DNA from: Solirubrobacteraceae bacterium
GTDB taxonomy: Bacteria; Actinomycetota; Thermoleophilia; Solirubrobacterales; Solirubrobacteraceae
DNA length: 64,000 nt
Assembly (NCBI GenBank): GCA_030447275.1
Contig: JAUJPF010000017.1
Location: 1 to 64,000, forward strand
Reading direction: 5' to 3'
The notes beneath the pieces were generated by a model that worked only from the letters and a program-made list of their open reading frames with translations, had not been told where the DNA came from and made no database searches. This document shows positions 54,990 to 64,000 of the stretch, in pieces. Every line of letters starts with the position of its first letter. Position 1 is the first letter of the stretch. Both the position numbers and the translations under genes were made by a program.

Positions 54990-55292
54990 TCAGTCCTTGG
55001 ACGGACCCGGGCCGATCGGCGACGGCGAGTAGAAGAAGAACCACACCTCGAACGCGACCACGACGAGCGCGACCAGGATCACGAGCATGCGCTCCAGCGC
55101 GGTCACCTCGTGCTTCTCGCGCTCGTAGTTGACGCGCTCGGCGCGCATCGAGCGCAGCCACGGAACGTGGCGCCGGACGGTCTGCGGCTTGCCGGTGATC
55201 GCGTCGTACGTGTTGGACGCCCAGCCCAGCACCCAGATCAGCGCGAGGCACGCGGCGACGAGGACGACGGTGACGAGGAAGACGGCGCTCAT
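54990..55292 (-). CDS. Small membrane protein, 100 aa
   Basis: ATG 55292, two helices (VFLVTVVLVAACLALIWVLGW and LVILVALVVVAFEVWFFFY) with a basic cytoplasmic loop (RRHVPWLRSMRAERVNYEREKHE). It begins 4 bases after the stop of the truncated upstream gene at 55297, so the two were one operon. Function unknown. Confidence 0.65.
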   Translation of the reverse strand: MSAVFLVTVVLVAACLALIWVLGWASNTYDAITGKPQTVRRHVPWLRSMRAERVNYEREKHEVTALERMLVILVALVVVAFEVWFFFYSPSPIGPGPSKD

Positions 55293-55296
55293 CGTC

Positions 55297-55370
55297 ACTG
55301 CGTCGAGCGCTCGACGACGCGGGAGCCCACCCAGACGGCGAGCAGCGGCGCGCCCGTCCAGATGTTGAGG
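55297..55370 (-). pseudogene. C-terminal end of a truncated membrane-type gene
   Basis: The last 24 codons, LNIWTGAPLLAVWVGSRVVERSTQ and a stop at 55297-55299, are readable on the minus strand, but nothing before them. The sequence changes at about 55370 into the end of a gene on the other strand. The 5' part is missing. Confidence 0.5.
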
Positions 55371-55635
55371 GCCGCGATGCTCGAGGCCGGACGCGACGAG
55401 AAGATGCGCGCGCTCGCCGTCGAGGTCTGGCGCGGCAACCGCGAGCTGCTCGGCAAGATCGTCGCGAAGCGCTACGCCGACCAGGGCCGCGAGCCGCCGC
55501 TGGCCCCGCTCACGCTCGCGAGCGCGCTGATCGCCATGGACATCGGGCTGGCGATCCAGCACCACGTCGACCCCGAGGTGGTCCCGCTCGACCCTCTACC
55601 CCGAGGTGTTCGGGGACGTGTTCGACGCCCTCTAG
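55371..55635 (+). pseudogene. C-terminal half of a TetR-like regulator
   Basis: MLEAGRDEKMRALAVEVWRGNRELL, APLTLASALIAMDIGLAIQHHVDPEVVPL and, after a frame change near 55590, YPEVFGDVFDAL with stop TAG at 55633. This is the ligand-binding-domain pattern of TetR proteins. The DNA-binding half is absent on the left. The stop overlaps the end of the convergent MBL gene. Confidence 0.55.
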
Positions 55636-56426
55636 ACCTCGTACACGGCGCCCTCGGCCGCGACCTCGACCGGGGCGCCGAAGGCGTCGGTCGCGCACTC
55701 GCTCGCCCAGATGTGGTCCATCTCGTCGGAGATGTGGGTGAGGACGAGGCGCTTGGCGTTTGCGGCGCGGCCGTGCTCGCCGGCCTCGCGCGGGGTGAGG
55801 TGGCCGCGCTGGCCGTCGCGCTCCGGGCGCGGCAGCGTCGCCTCGAGCAGGACGAGGTCGGCGCCGTCGGCGAAGCGGACGACCTCCTCGCTCGGACGGT
55901 GGTCGGCGCCGTAGACGATCCTGCCGCCGCCGTTCGCCGAGCGCAGCTCGACGGCCTGCGTCGGGGTGAAGTGCGGGACCGGGTGGAACCGCACCCGGAT
56001 CCCGCCCACGTCAAGCTCCTCGTCGGGGTCGTACTCGCGCAGGTCGAAGGCCTTCTCGATCAGGTCCTCGTTGCCCCACGAGCCGACGACGCGGCGGAAG
56101 AAGTCGCGCGCGCCCGGCGGGGCGTGCAGCACCGGCCGCGCCGGAGCGTCGGTGCCGGGCCAGCGGTCGACGGGGACCGGCTGCTGGCGCGGCGCGTAGA
56201 CGAGCGCGTACGCGTAGGGCACGAGGTCGAGGACGTGGTCGGCGTGCAGGTGCGAGATGACCACCGCGTCGACGTCCACGTAGTCGACGAACTGGCGCAG
56301 CTTGGCGAAGACGCCGTTGCCGCAGTCGAGCAGCACGGCGGCGTCGCCGTCCTCGACGAGGTAGCCGCTGCACGCGCCGCCCGCGTCCGTGTAGGACGGC
56401 GACTTCCCGAGGACGGTCAAGCGCAC
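55632..56426 (-). CDS. MBL-fold metallo-hydrolase (RNase Z/phosphodiesterase-like)
   Basis: Intact, 264 aa, GTG start. Metal motif VISHLHADHVLDL (HxHxDH), FHPVPHFTPT, VYGADHRPSEE and LVLTHISDEMDHIW give the zinc ligands of the family. The fold fits RNase Z-like or cyclic phosphodiesterase-like members. Substrate unclear. Confidence 0.85.
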   Translation of the reverse strand: MRLTVLGKSPSYTDAGGACSGYLVEDGDAAVLLDCGNGVFAKLRQFVDYVDVDAVVISHLHADHVLDLVPYAYALVYAPRQQPVPVDRWPGTDAPARPVLHAPPGARDFFRRVVGSWGNEDLIEKAFDLREYDPDEELDVGGIRVRFHPVPHFTPTQAVELRSANGGGRIVYGADHRPSEEVVRFADGADLVLLEATLPRPERDGQRGHLTPREAGEHGRAANAKRLVLTHISDEMDHIWASECATDAFGAPVEVAAEGAVYEV

Positions 56427-56465
56427 GGGCGGGCATGCTAACCGCGTGTGAACGCGGCGGGGCAG

Positions 56466-56678
56466 TTATGCGTGCAGCGCGGCCTGTTCCTGCGCCGACG
56501 GGAACGCCCACGCGGCGCGCGTGCGGCGCTCCTGGCGGAACGTGAAGCGCAGCTGCTGCGGAGGACGCAGCCCGTCGGGATGGTCCGGGCGGAAGGTCGC
56601 GCACGGTTCGTCCTCGCTCAACGCGCAGAGCAGGTTGCACCGGAAGTAGCAGTCGTCGCACGTCACCTTCTTCGCCAT
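56466..56678 (-). CDS. Small Cys-rich protein, 70 aa
   Basis: MAKKVTCDDCYFRCNLLCALSEDEPCATFRP carries five cysteines in a C-x2-C-x3-C-x3-C-x7-C pattern in its first 26 residues, suited to a metal site or iron-sulfur cluster. The rest is basic. It sits alone between two operons, with a hairpin at 56743 on its start side. Family not recognised. Confidence 0.6.
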   Translation of the reverse strand: MAKKVTCDDCYFRCNLLCALSEDEPCATFRPDHPDGLRPPQQLRFTFRQERRTRAAWAFPSAQEQAALHA

Positions 56679-56742
56679 GACCGAGACCAGATCACATCCC
56701 GCACCGGCTGCGCAACGCCGGTTCCCGCAAAAGCCGCGAAAA

Positions 56743-56802
56743 CGAAAGCCCCCGCTATCAGCGGGAATCTCGCTGGTTCGTCTGCAACGAGCGGGGTTTT
56801 CG
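56743..56802. terminator. Terminator-like hairpin between lhgO and the Cys-rich gene
   Basis: CGAAAGCCCCCGCT (56743-56756) pairs with AGCGGGGTTTTCG (56790-56802), with an inner hairpin region CCCGCTATCAGCGGG. The stem is GC-rich with A/T flanks, so it can act as an intrinsic terminator for the lhgO gene, which ends at 56803. Confidence 0.65.
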
Positions 56803-58002
56803 TCAGGCGAGGGCGCGGTCGGCGAGGCGCTCGGCCAGCGCGAGCGACGACGTGGCCGCCGGCGAGGGCGCGTTGCGCACGTGGAGCACCCCGCCGGCCT
56901 CGCTGACCAGGAAGTCGTCGACGAGCCGGCCGTCGCGCCCGACGGCCTGCGCGCGGACCCCCGCCGTGCTCTCGCGCGCCACGTCGCTCGGCGCGAGCTC
57001 GGGCACGTAGGCGCGGCACGCGTCGACGAACGCGCGCCGGCTCGCGGCGAGGCGCAGCTCGGTCAGGCCGGTGCGCCACCAGCGCCGCATCACGCGCCAC
57101 GTCCCCGGCCAGGCGAGCGTGTCGGCGACGTCGCGCGGGCGCACGCGGCGCAGGCGGTAGGCGTCGCGCGCGCCGACGAGCAGCGCGCTCGGGCCGAGCC
57201 AGACCTCGCCGGTGATGTGCTTGGTCAGGTGGACGCCGAGGAACGGCAGGTCCGGGTCGGGAACGGGGTAGATGAGGCCGCGCACGAGCCGGCGCGCCTC
57301 GGGGCGCAGCTTCAGGTAGGCGCCGCGGAAGGGGACGATCCGCGGGTCGGCGGGCGCGCCGAGGCCGACGGCCAGGCGGTCGGCCCACGGGCCGGCGCAG
57401 AACACGGCGTTCGCGGCGCGCAGCCGCCCGCGCGAGTGCGTGATGGCGACGCCGGCGCCGTCGCGCGCCGCACCCGTCACCTCGTGGCCGAGCCGCAGCT
57501 CGCCGCCGCGCTCGCGGACGTCGCCGGCCAGCGCCCGCGCGACGCCCGGGAAGTCGACGATGCCGGTGTTCGGCGAGTGCAGCGCCGCGACGCCGACGCA
57601 GTGCGGCTCGACCTCGCGCAGCCCCGCCGCGTCGAGGCGCCGCAGCCCCGGGACGCCGTTGGCCCGGCCGCGCCGCTCCAGCTCTGCGAGCTTCGGCAGC
57701 TCGGCGTCCGTGAGCGCGACGATCACCTTGCCGCAGCGCTCGTAGGCGACGCCGTGCTCGTCGCAGAAGTCGTAGAGCCGCCTCGCCCCCTCCACGCACA
57801 GCGTCGCCTTGAGCGACCCCGGGGCGTAGTAGATGCCCGCGTGGACGACCCCGCTGTTGTGCCCTGTCTGGTGGAAGCCGACCTCCTCCTGCTTGTCGAG
57901 GACCGCGACGCGCAGGTCCGGCCGGCGCAGCAGCAGCTCGCGGGCGACGGCCAGGCCGACGATTCCCGCGCCAACGACGGCGACGTCGTGATCGGTGGGC
58001 AC
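56803..58002 (-). CDS. lhgO: L-2-hydroxyglutarate oxidase/dehydrogenase
   Basis: Intact, 399 aa. FAD-binding start DVAVVGAGIVGLAVARELL (GxGxxG), GFHQTGHNSGVVHAGIYY (typical LhgO), CGKVIVAL, SPNTGIVDFPGVARAL, FCAGPWADRLA, VPFRGAYLKLRPE and AGVRAQAVGRDGRLVDDF. It oxidises L-2-hydroxyglutarate to 2-oxoglutarate and feeds electrons to the quinone pool. This salvages a by-product of mdh and icd activity; both enzymes are coded a few kb away. Confidence 0.93.
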   Translation of the reverse strand: MPTDHDVAVVGAGIVGLAVARELLLRRPDLRVAVLDKQEEVGFHQTGHNSGVVHAGIYYAPGSLKATLCVEGARRLYDFCDEHGVAYERCGKVIVALTDAELPKLAELERRGRANGVPGLRRLDAAGLREVEPHCVGVAALHSPNTGIVDFPGVARALAGDVRERGGELRLGHEVTGAARDGAGVAITHSRGRLRAANAVFCAGPWADRLAVGLGAPADPRIVPFRGAYLKLRPEARRLVRGLIYPVPDPDLPFLGVHLTKHITGEVWLGPSALLVGARDAYRLRRVRPRDVADTLAWPGTWRVMRRWWRTGLTELRLAASRRAFVDACRAYVPELAPSDVARESTAGVRAQAVGRDGRLVDDFLVSEAGGVLHVRNAPSPAATSSLALAERLADRALA

Positions 58003-58013
58003 GGCGACAGGGT

Positions 58014-58946
58014 ATGGACAGCGCTCCGATGAGGATCCTCGTCACCGGCATCACCGGCTATGTCGGCGGAGCGCTCGCCCCGCGGCTGCTCGACGACGGC
58101 CACGACGTGCGCGGCCTCGCCCGCGATCCGTCGCGCTGCGCGGTGCCGGGCGTGCCCTGCGTGCGCGGCGACGCGGTGAGCGGCGCCGGGCTCGACGAGG
58201 CGCTCGAGGGGATCGACGTCGCCTACTACCTCATCCACTCGATGGAGCCCGGCAACGACGACTTCGCCGCGCGCGAGGAGCGCTCCGCGGAAAACGTCGC
58301 CGAGGCCGCCGCCGGTGCGGGCGTCGAGCGCGTGGTCTACCTCGGGGGGCCGGTCCCGCAGGACGCCCCGATCTCGCCGCACCTGGCGAGCCGGCTGAAG
58401 GTCGAGCAGACGCTGCTCGACGCGCTCCCCGGGTCCGTCGCGCTGCGCGCATCCGTCGTCATCGGTGCACGCTCGCGTCCGTTCCGCTTCCTCGTGCGGC
58501 TCGTCGAGCGCATGCCGTTCATCCCGCTGCCGCCGTGGTCGCAGGCGCGGACGCAGCCGATCGACGGTCGCGACATGCTCGCGTTCCTCGCTCGCGCGGC
58601 CGTCGTGGAGGAGGCAGCCGGACGCTCGCTCGACATCGCCGGCCCCGACGTCCTGACCTGGGGCCAGATGATCGAGGGGATCCGCGACTCGCTCATCCTG
58701 GGGAGGCCCGGGGTCCGGCTGCCGGTCAGCGTCACCGGGGTGGCCAGCCGCGTCGCGGCGGCGATCGCGGGCGAGGAGCCCGAGTTCATCGCGACGCTCA
58801 TGGGCAGCCTCGGCCACGACCTGCTGCCCCGCGACCAGGAGGCCCCGCGCGTCCTCGGCGTGCGGCCGCGGCGGTTCGACCGCGCCGTCGAGCACGCGCT
58901 GGGTGAGTGGGAGGAAATGGAACCGGGTAGCGTCGCCGCCCGATGA
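58014..58946 (+). CDS. NAD(P)-binding epimerase/NmrA-like protein
   Basis: 310 aa from ATG 58014, or ATG 58029 (MRILVTGITGYVGGAL). Rossmann start GITGYVGGALAPRLL, then VAYYLIHSMEPG, VERVVYLGG, SRLKVEQTLLDA and QARTQPIDGRDMLAFLA. Atypical SDR of the type often found beside SRPBCC genes, with which it overlaps by 4 bases (ATGA). Its substrate is unknown; quinone- or lipid-linked functions are common in this group. Confidence 0.82.
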   Translation: MDSAPMRILVTGITGYVGGALAPRLLDDGHDVRGLARDPSRCAVPGVPCVRGDAVSGAGLDEALEGIDVAYYLIHSMEPGNDDFAAREERSAENVAEAAAGAGVERVVYLGGPVPQDAPISPHLASRLKVEQTLLDALPGSVALRASVVIGARSRPFRFLVRLVERMPFIPLPPWSQARTQPIDGRDMLAFLARAAVVEEAAGRSLDIAGPDVLTWGQMIEGIRDSLILGRPGVRLPVSVTGVASRVAAAIAGEEPEFIATLMGSLGHDLLPRDQEAPRVLGVRPRRFDRAVEHALGEWEEMEPGSVAAR

Positions 58947-59386
58947 GCGTCGTCGTGGCCCAGCTCGACATCGCCGCCCCTCCGCACGAGGTGTGGGACT
59001 TCGCGATGGACCCGGCCAAGACGCTGGACTGGGTCACCATCGCCCGCGAGGTCGGCGAGACCTCCGACGGGCCGCTGCGCCCCGGCTACCGGATGGACCA
59101 GAAGCTCTGCCTGCGCGGGGTGAGCTTCTGGGTGCACTGGGAGCTGGAGGAGATCGACGCGCCGTGGTTCGCCCGCTGGGAGGGCAAGGGCCCGGCGCGC
59201 TCGAAGGCGATCATCGAGGACCGCCTCGCCGAGCACGACGGCGGAACCCGCTTCGACTACCGCAACGAGTTCAAGGCCCCGCTCGGGCCGCTCGGCGCCG
59301 CGGCGAGCCGCGTCGTCACCGGGGGCATTCCGGAGAAGGAGGCCAATGCGTCGTTGCGGCGGTTGAAGGCGTTGGTGGAGGGGTGA
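58943..59386 (+). CDS. SRPBCC-family lipid/ligand-binding protein
   Basis: Intact, 147 aa, ATG overlapping the preceding stop. Starts with VVVAQLDIAAPPHEVWDFAMDPAKTLDW, the classic START-like beginning, followed by a beta sheet (RMDQKLCLRGVSFWVHWELEEIDAPWFARWEGKGPARS, in part) and a last helix EKEANASLRRLKALVEG. Binds a hydrophobic molecule in a deep pocket. Probably works with the NAD-binding protein of the same operon. Confidence 0.82.
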   Translation: MSVVVAQLDIAAPPHEVWDFAMDPAKTLDWVTIAREVGETSDGPLRPGYRMDQKLCLRGVSFWVHWELEEIDAPWFARWEGKGPARSKAIIEDRLAEHDGGTRFDYRNEFKAPLGPLGAAASRVVTGGIPEKEANASLRRLKALVEG

Positions 59387-59485
59387 GGGGTTCGGGGCGC
59401 TCCGCCCGGGGCGTCTAGGCGGTTCGGTCGCGGTCTGACGGCTCGACGAGGGAGGAGCGGTCGGGTCCGCGCCCGTCGCCGCTCC

Positions 59486-59602
59486 GTGTGCACAACGCTC
59501 CACGCGACCCGTCTTCTTCAGTGACTGGCCAGTTACGCACCTCTGGTGTGCACAACGCTCCACGGGCGGCGGATGAGGCCACGCGTGGAGCGAAATGCAC
59601 CC
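59486..59602. repeat. Two direct copies and one inverted copy of a 19-bp element
   Basis: GTGTGCACAACGCTCCACG occurs at 59486-59504 and 59546-59564, exactly 60 bases apart. An imperfect inverted copy (CGTGGAGCGAAATGCACCC) lies at 59584-59602. Between the first two is ACTGGCCAGT (59524-59533), a palindrome like TetR operators. The region 59387-59684 has no convincing gene. This is a regulatory or REP-like candidate. Confidence 0.55.
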
Positions 59603-59684
59603 TCGCCCGCGTTCCCTCCCTCCCTCGGTGAGCTGTCAGACCGCGGCCGACCCGCTACAGCGCGCCGGGCGGCGCGCCGCGCCG

Positions 59685-60039
59685 TCAGCCCGCCACCAGA
59701 CTGACGCCGGCGCGCCCGAGAACCTCTTCCCGCGCCCCGCCGTCCAGCGTCGCGCGCAGCCTCAGCGGGTCGGCGGTGACGACCGCCACCGCCGCGCGCT
59801 CGGCATCGCCCGCGGCCACCCCGAGCACCCGGTGGCGCGGCAGCAGCGTCGCGTCGAGCACGCTGCGCACGTCGTCGGCGCCGGCGTCGACGAGCAGCAC
59901 GACGGCGGCGGGCGCAAGCCTCAGCGCCGGCCGCACGTCCTCATGCGGCGGCGGCCACGACGACCTGCGCGCCGCGCGCGCCCGCGGCGAGCGTGGCGCT
60001 CACCGGCACCTCCCCGATGACACTGATCTTGCCTGCCAC
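59685..60039 (-). CDS. Small Rossmann-like protein resembling a shortened malate dehydrogenase, frameshifted
   Basis: GTG 60039 gives MAGKISVIGEVPVSATLAAGARGAQVVV, then after a frame change near 59945 EDVRPALRLAPAAVVLLVDAGADDV, LPRHRVLGVA and GAREEVLGRAGVSLVAG. This skims MDH/LDH motifs (VIG start, LPRxRVxGV) but in about 117 residues, so the substrate domain is missing. It may be a remnant or a small regulatory relative; the full mdh is at 60444. Confidence 0.45.
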
Positions 60040-60067
60040 CTTGACCCTTACCGTTACAGTTTTTCCT

Positions 60068-61419
<1,352 letters not shown>

Positions 61420-62637
61420 TTAGGTACTCATCTCCCGCTTGAGGTTCTCGTCGATCGCGCCGAGGAAGTCCTGCGTCGTCAGGAACTCCTGGTCTGCGCC
61501 CACCAGCAGCGCGAGGTCCTTGGTCATCTCCCCGCCCTCCACTACGCGGATGCAGACGCTCTCCAGCGTCTCGGCGAACGCCGTGACGTCGGGCGTGTCG
61601 TCCATCCGCCCGCGGTGCGCGAGCCCGCGCGTCCACGCGAAGATCGACGCGATCGGGTTGGTCGAGGTCGGCTTGCCCTGCTGGTGCTGGCGGAAGTGGC
61701 GGGTGACCGTGCCGTGCGCGGCCTCCGCCTCGACCGTCTGGCCGTCGGGCGTCATCAGGACGCTGGTCATCAGCCCGAGCGAGCCGAAGCCCTGCGCCAC
61801 GGTGTCGGACTGCACGTCGCCGTCGTAGTTCTTGCACGCCCACACGTAGCCGCCCTCCCACTTCAGGGCGGCGGCGACCATGTCGTCGATCAGCCGGTGC
61901 TCGTAGGTGAGGCCCGCCTTGTCGAAGTCGGCCTTGAACTCCGAGTCGAAGATCTCCTGGAAGAGGTCCTTGAAGCGCCCGTCGTAGGCCTTGAGGATCG
62001 TGTTCTTGGTCGACATGTAGACCGGGACGCCGCGGTCGAGGCCGTAGCGCAGCGACGCGCGCGCGAAGTCCCGGATCGACTCGTCGAGGTTGTACATCCC
62101 CATCAGCACGCCGCCGCCGGGGAAGTCGAAGACGTCGATCTCCTTCGGCTCGCCGCCGTCCTGCGGCGTGAAGGTCATCGTGAACTTGCCGGGCCCGGGG
62201 ACCACGTAGTCCTCGGCGCGGTACTGGTCGCCGAACGCGTGGCGGCCGATGATGATCGGCTTCGTCCAGCCGGGGACGAGGCGCGGGATGTTCGAGATCA
62301 CGATCGGCTCGCGGAAGATCACCCCGCCGAGGATGTTGCGGATCGTCCCGTTGGGCGAGCGGTACATGCGCTTGAGGCCGAACTCCTCGACGCGCGCCTC
62401 GTCCGGCGTGATCGTCGCGCACTTCACGCCGACGCCGAACTCCTTGATCGCGTTCGCCGCGTCGACCGTGATCTGGTCGTCGGTGGCGTCGCGGCTCTCG
62501 ATCCCGAGGTCGAAGTACTTCAGCTCGACGTCGAGGTAGGGATGGATGAGGCGGTCCTTGATGAACTGCCAGATGATCCGGGTCATCTCGTCGCCGTCGA
62601 GCTCGACGACGGGGTTCTTCACCTTGATCTGCGCCAT
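61420..62637 (-). CDS. icd: Isocitrate dehydrogenase, NADP type
   Basis: 405 aa from ATG 62637 ([23 protein letters not shown]); the ORF track adds 18 codons upstream without support. Eukaryote-like family [44 protein letters not shown] (substrate Ser and Arg), YKNT-like [38 protein letters not shown] and [12 protein letters not shown]. Converts isocitrate to 2-oxoglutarate with NADPH. Followed directly by mdh, a TCA-cycle pair. Confidence 0.96.
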   Translation of the reverse strand: MAQIKVKNPVVELDGDEMTRIIWQFIKDRLIHPYLDVELKYFDLGIESRDATDDQITVDAANAIKEFGVGVKCATITPDEARVEEFGLKRMYRSPNGTIRNILGGVIFREPIVISNIPRLVPGWTKPIIIGRHAFGDQYRAEDYVVPGPGKFTMTFTPQDGGEPKEIDVFDFPGGGVLMGMYNLDESIRDFARASLRYGLDRGVPVYMSTKNTILKAYDGRFKDLFQEIFDSEFKADFDKAGLTYEHRLIDDMVAAALKWEGGYVWACKNYDGDVQSDTVAQGFGSLGLMTSVLMTPDGQTVEAEAAHGTVTRHFRQHQQGKPTSTNPIASIFAWTRGLAHRGRMDDTPDVTAFAETLESVCIRVVEGGEMTKDLALLVGADQEFLTTQDFLGAIDENLKREMST

Positions 62638-62724
62638 AGCGGCGGCCGATGCTAGAGGACACCCCGTCCACGGCGCGGTGAAGCCGCTCAACCCTCACCG
62701 CGTACCGCCGATCACCCGGGGGCC

Positions 62725-63792
62725 ATGGTGATCATGCCGGACGGATCTGGCAGCACTCAGCGCATCGTCGTCGTCGAAGACACGGAGAGCGCGGCCCTGC
62801 TCCAGCGCATCCTCGCTGCTGCGGGGTACGAGGACGTGCGCGTCCCCGCGGTGCCCATGGAGGCCGAGACCCTGCTCGAGACGGCCGATCCCGACCTCGT
62901 CGTGCTCGACCTCCAGCTTCCCGGCGTCGACGGCTTCGCGATGCTCGAGCGGGTCGTCTCGACCGGCGTCCCCACCCTGGTCCTCACCGCCGACGACACG
63001 CCGACGACGCGCCGCCGCGCGCTCGGCCTCGGCGCCCGCGACTTCGTCACCAAGCCGCTGGACCGCGTCGAGGTGCTCCTCCGCGTCGGCAACCTGCTCC
63101 AGACCCGGCGCCTCCAGCGCGCGCTCGAGGACCGCAACCAGGATCTCCAGCGCTGGGTGCGCGCCCGGACCGCCGACCTCGAGGACGCGCGGCGCGAGAC
63201 GCTCGAGCGCCTCGCCATGGCCGCCGAGTACCGCGACGACGACACCCAGCAGCACACCAAGCGCGTCGGCCGCACCGCCGCCCTGCTCGCCAAGCAGCTC
63301 GGGCTCTCGGCCGAGACCGTCGACCACCTGCGCTACGCCGCGCCGCTGCACGACGTCGGCAAGATCGGCATCCCCGACGCCGTGTGGCTCAAGCCCGGCG
63401 CGCTGACCGACGCCGAGCGCGCGATGCTCGAGCAGCACACCGAGATCGGCGGCCGGATCCTCGCCGGCTCGCGCTCCCCCATCCTCCGCCTCGCCGAGCA
63501 GATCGCGCGCACGCACCACGAGCGCTTCGACGGGACCGGCTACCCCCACCAGCTCGAGGGCGACGCGATCCCGCTGGCCGGCCGCATCACTGCGGTGGCC
63601 GACGTCTTCGACGTCCTCGCGCACCCGCGCCCGCACAAGAAGGCGTGGCCGCTCGAGCAGGCGATCGAGGAGATCGTCAACCAGGCCGGCAGGCAGTTCG
63701 ACCCCGAGGTCGTCGCCGCGTTCCGGCGGCTCGACGGCCGCTCGCTGCTCGATCCCGTCGAGGATCCGAGCGCCCTGCGCCGCGCCGCGTAG
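62725..63792 (+). CDS. Response regulator with HD-GYP phosphodiesterase
   Basis: Intact, 355 aa. Receiver domain with Asp62 (LVVLDLQLPG) and VTKPLDR, a coiled-coil linker (LQRALEDRNQDLQRWVRARTADLEDARRE), then an HD-GYP domain with HD at 209-210 (LHDVGKIGIPD) and G-Y-P at 272-274 (HHERFDGTGYPHQ). It degrades c-di-GMP when its receiver is phosphorylated, presumably by a distant kinase. Divergent from icd with 87 bases between starts. Confidence 0.93.
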   Translation: MVIMPDGSGSTQRIVVVEDTESAALLQRILAAAGYEDVRVPAVPMEAETLLETADPDLVVLDLQLPGVDGFAMLERVVSTGVPTLVLTADDTPTTRRRALGLGARDFVTKPLDRVEVLLRVGNLLQTRRLQRALEDRNQDLQRWVRARTADLEDARRETLERLAMAAEYRDDDTQQHTKRVGRTAALLAKQLGLSAETVDHLRYAAPLHDVGKIGIPDAVWLKPGALTDAERAMLEQHTEIGGRILAGSRSPILRLAEQIARTHHERFDGTGYPHQLEGDAIPLAGRITAVADVFDVLAHPRPHKKAWPLEQAIEEIVNQAGRQFDPEVVAAFRRLDGRSLLDPVEDPSALRRAA

Positions 63793-63818
63793 CCCTCCAC
63801 CGCCGCCCTGTGGAGCTC

Positions 63819-64000
63819 TCATCCCGCTCCGCGGGATGTATCCGCCACACCGAGCGCTGAAGCCCGCGCGGCGAGCAGCTCGCGGAGGTCGTTCGCGACG
63901 CCGTCCGTCTCGTCGACGAGCCGCCGCCAGGTGAACCGGACGACCTGGAAGCCGGCGCGCGCGAGCGCGACGTCGCGCCGCCGGTCCTGCTCGAACGCGT
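63819..64000 (-). CDS. DUF559-like (Vsr-related) protein, C-terminal end, partial
   Basis: The minus strand reads AFEQDRRRDVALARAGFQVVRFTWRRLVDE and stops at 63819. The E-x-DR-x-RD ... GFxVVRFTW pattern fits DUF559, a Vsr/restriction-endonuclease-fold domain common in actinobacteria. The gene starts beyond the window. Confidence 0.65.
   Translation of the reverse strand, partial: AFEQDRRRDVALARAGFQVVRFTWRRLVDETDGVANDLRELLAARASALGVADTSRGAG

Overview
High-GC actinobacterial DNA, most likely class Thermoleophilia (Solirubrobacterales-like). The evidence is GC-rich codon use with many GTG starts, actinobacterial families (DUF4235, MMPL with TetR, LhgO, a eukaryote-type NADP-IDH), and conserved gene order. 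Read along the minus strand from about 43.5 kb down to 13.4 kb, the core genes run rsmI, tatD, rsmA, ispE, glmU, prs, rplY, pth, mfd, ppiC, mazG, eno, ftsB. This is essentially the order found around Rv1003-Rv1024 of Mycobacterium tuberculosis, with lineage-specific genes inserted between the blocks.

Layout. 0-0.8 kb: GNAT fragment and a small unknown gene. 0.9-9.36 kb (+): a tightly overlapping signalling operon made of a six-PAS NarL-type kinase, a NarL-type response regulator, a GGDEF/HD-GYP/REC protein, a stand-alone CheR methyltransferase and a CHASE3-HAMP-GAF kinase. 9.36-13.85 kb: a scrambled, indel-rich second copy of that operon mixed with pieces of ftsB and eno. 13.4-20.6 kb (-): ftsB, eno, mazG, ppiC and mfd, all broken by frameshifts. 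20.7-29.3 kb: GH31 and GH2 glycosidases, pth, rplY, DUF4235, and a two-gene BioD-like/DUF3320-like plus antitoxin-like unit. 29.4-43.5 kb: lipase, prs, glmU, tRNA-Gln, an EAL protein, a nucleoside phosphorylase, a thrombospondin-repeat protein, a PucR regulator, ispE, rsmA, tatD, an M23 protein and rsmI. 43.5-55 kb: ROK kinase, LytR-CpsA-Psr, GlyRS, an R2-like/SCP2 fusion, and an MMPL exporter with its TetR regulator and a palindromic operator. 55-64 kb: MBL hydrolase, LhgO, NAD-binding and SRPBCC proteins, a winged-helix protein, mdh, icd, a REC-HD-GYP protein and the end of a DUF559 protein.

Function. Three c-di-GMP proteins (GGDEF/HD-GYP/REC, EAL, REC-HD-GYP) and the kinase/CheR operon suggest strong second-messenger control. 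icd and mdh form an adjacent TCA-cycle pair. lhgO salvages 2-hydroxyglutarate. glmU, the LCP protein, FtsB and the M23 protein serve cell-wall growth and division.

Quality warning. Essential genes (eno, mfd, mdh) carry frameshifts, and two places look like internal deletions (ispE/dedA near 39.03 kb; two half-genes joined near 55.37 kb). With the 9.56-13.85 kb mosaic, this points to a noisy long-read or multi-strain assembly. Most broken genes here should be read as intact genes with sequence errors. Frameshift positions are approximate.
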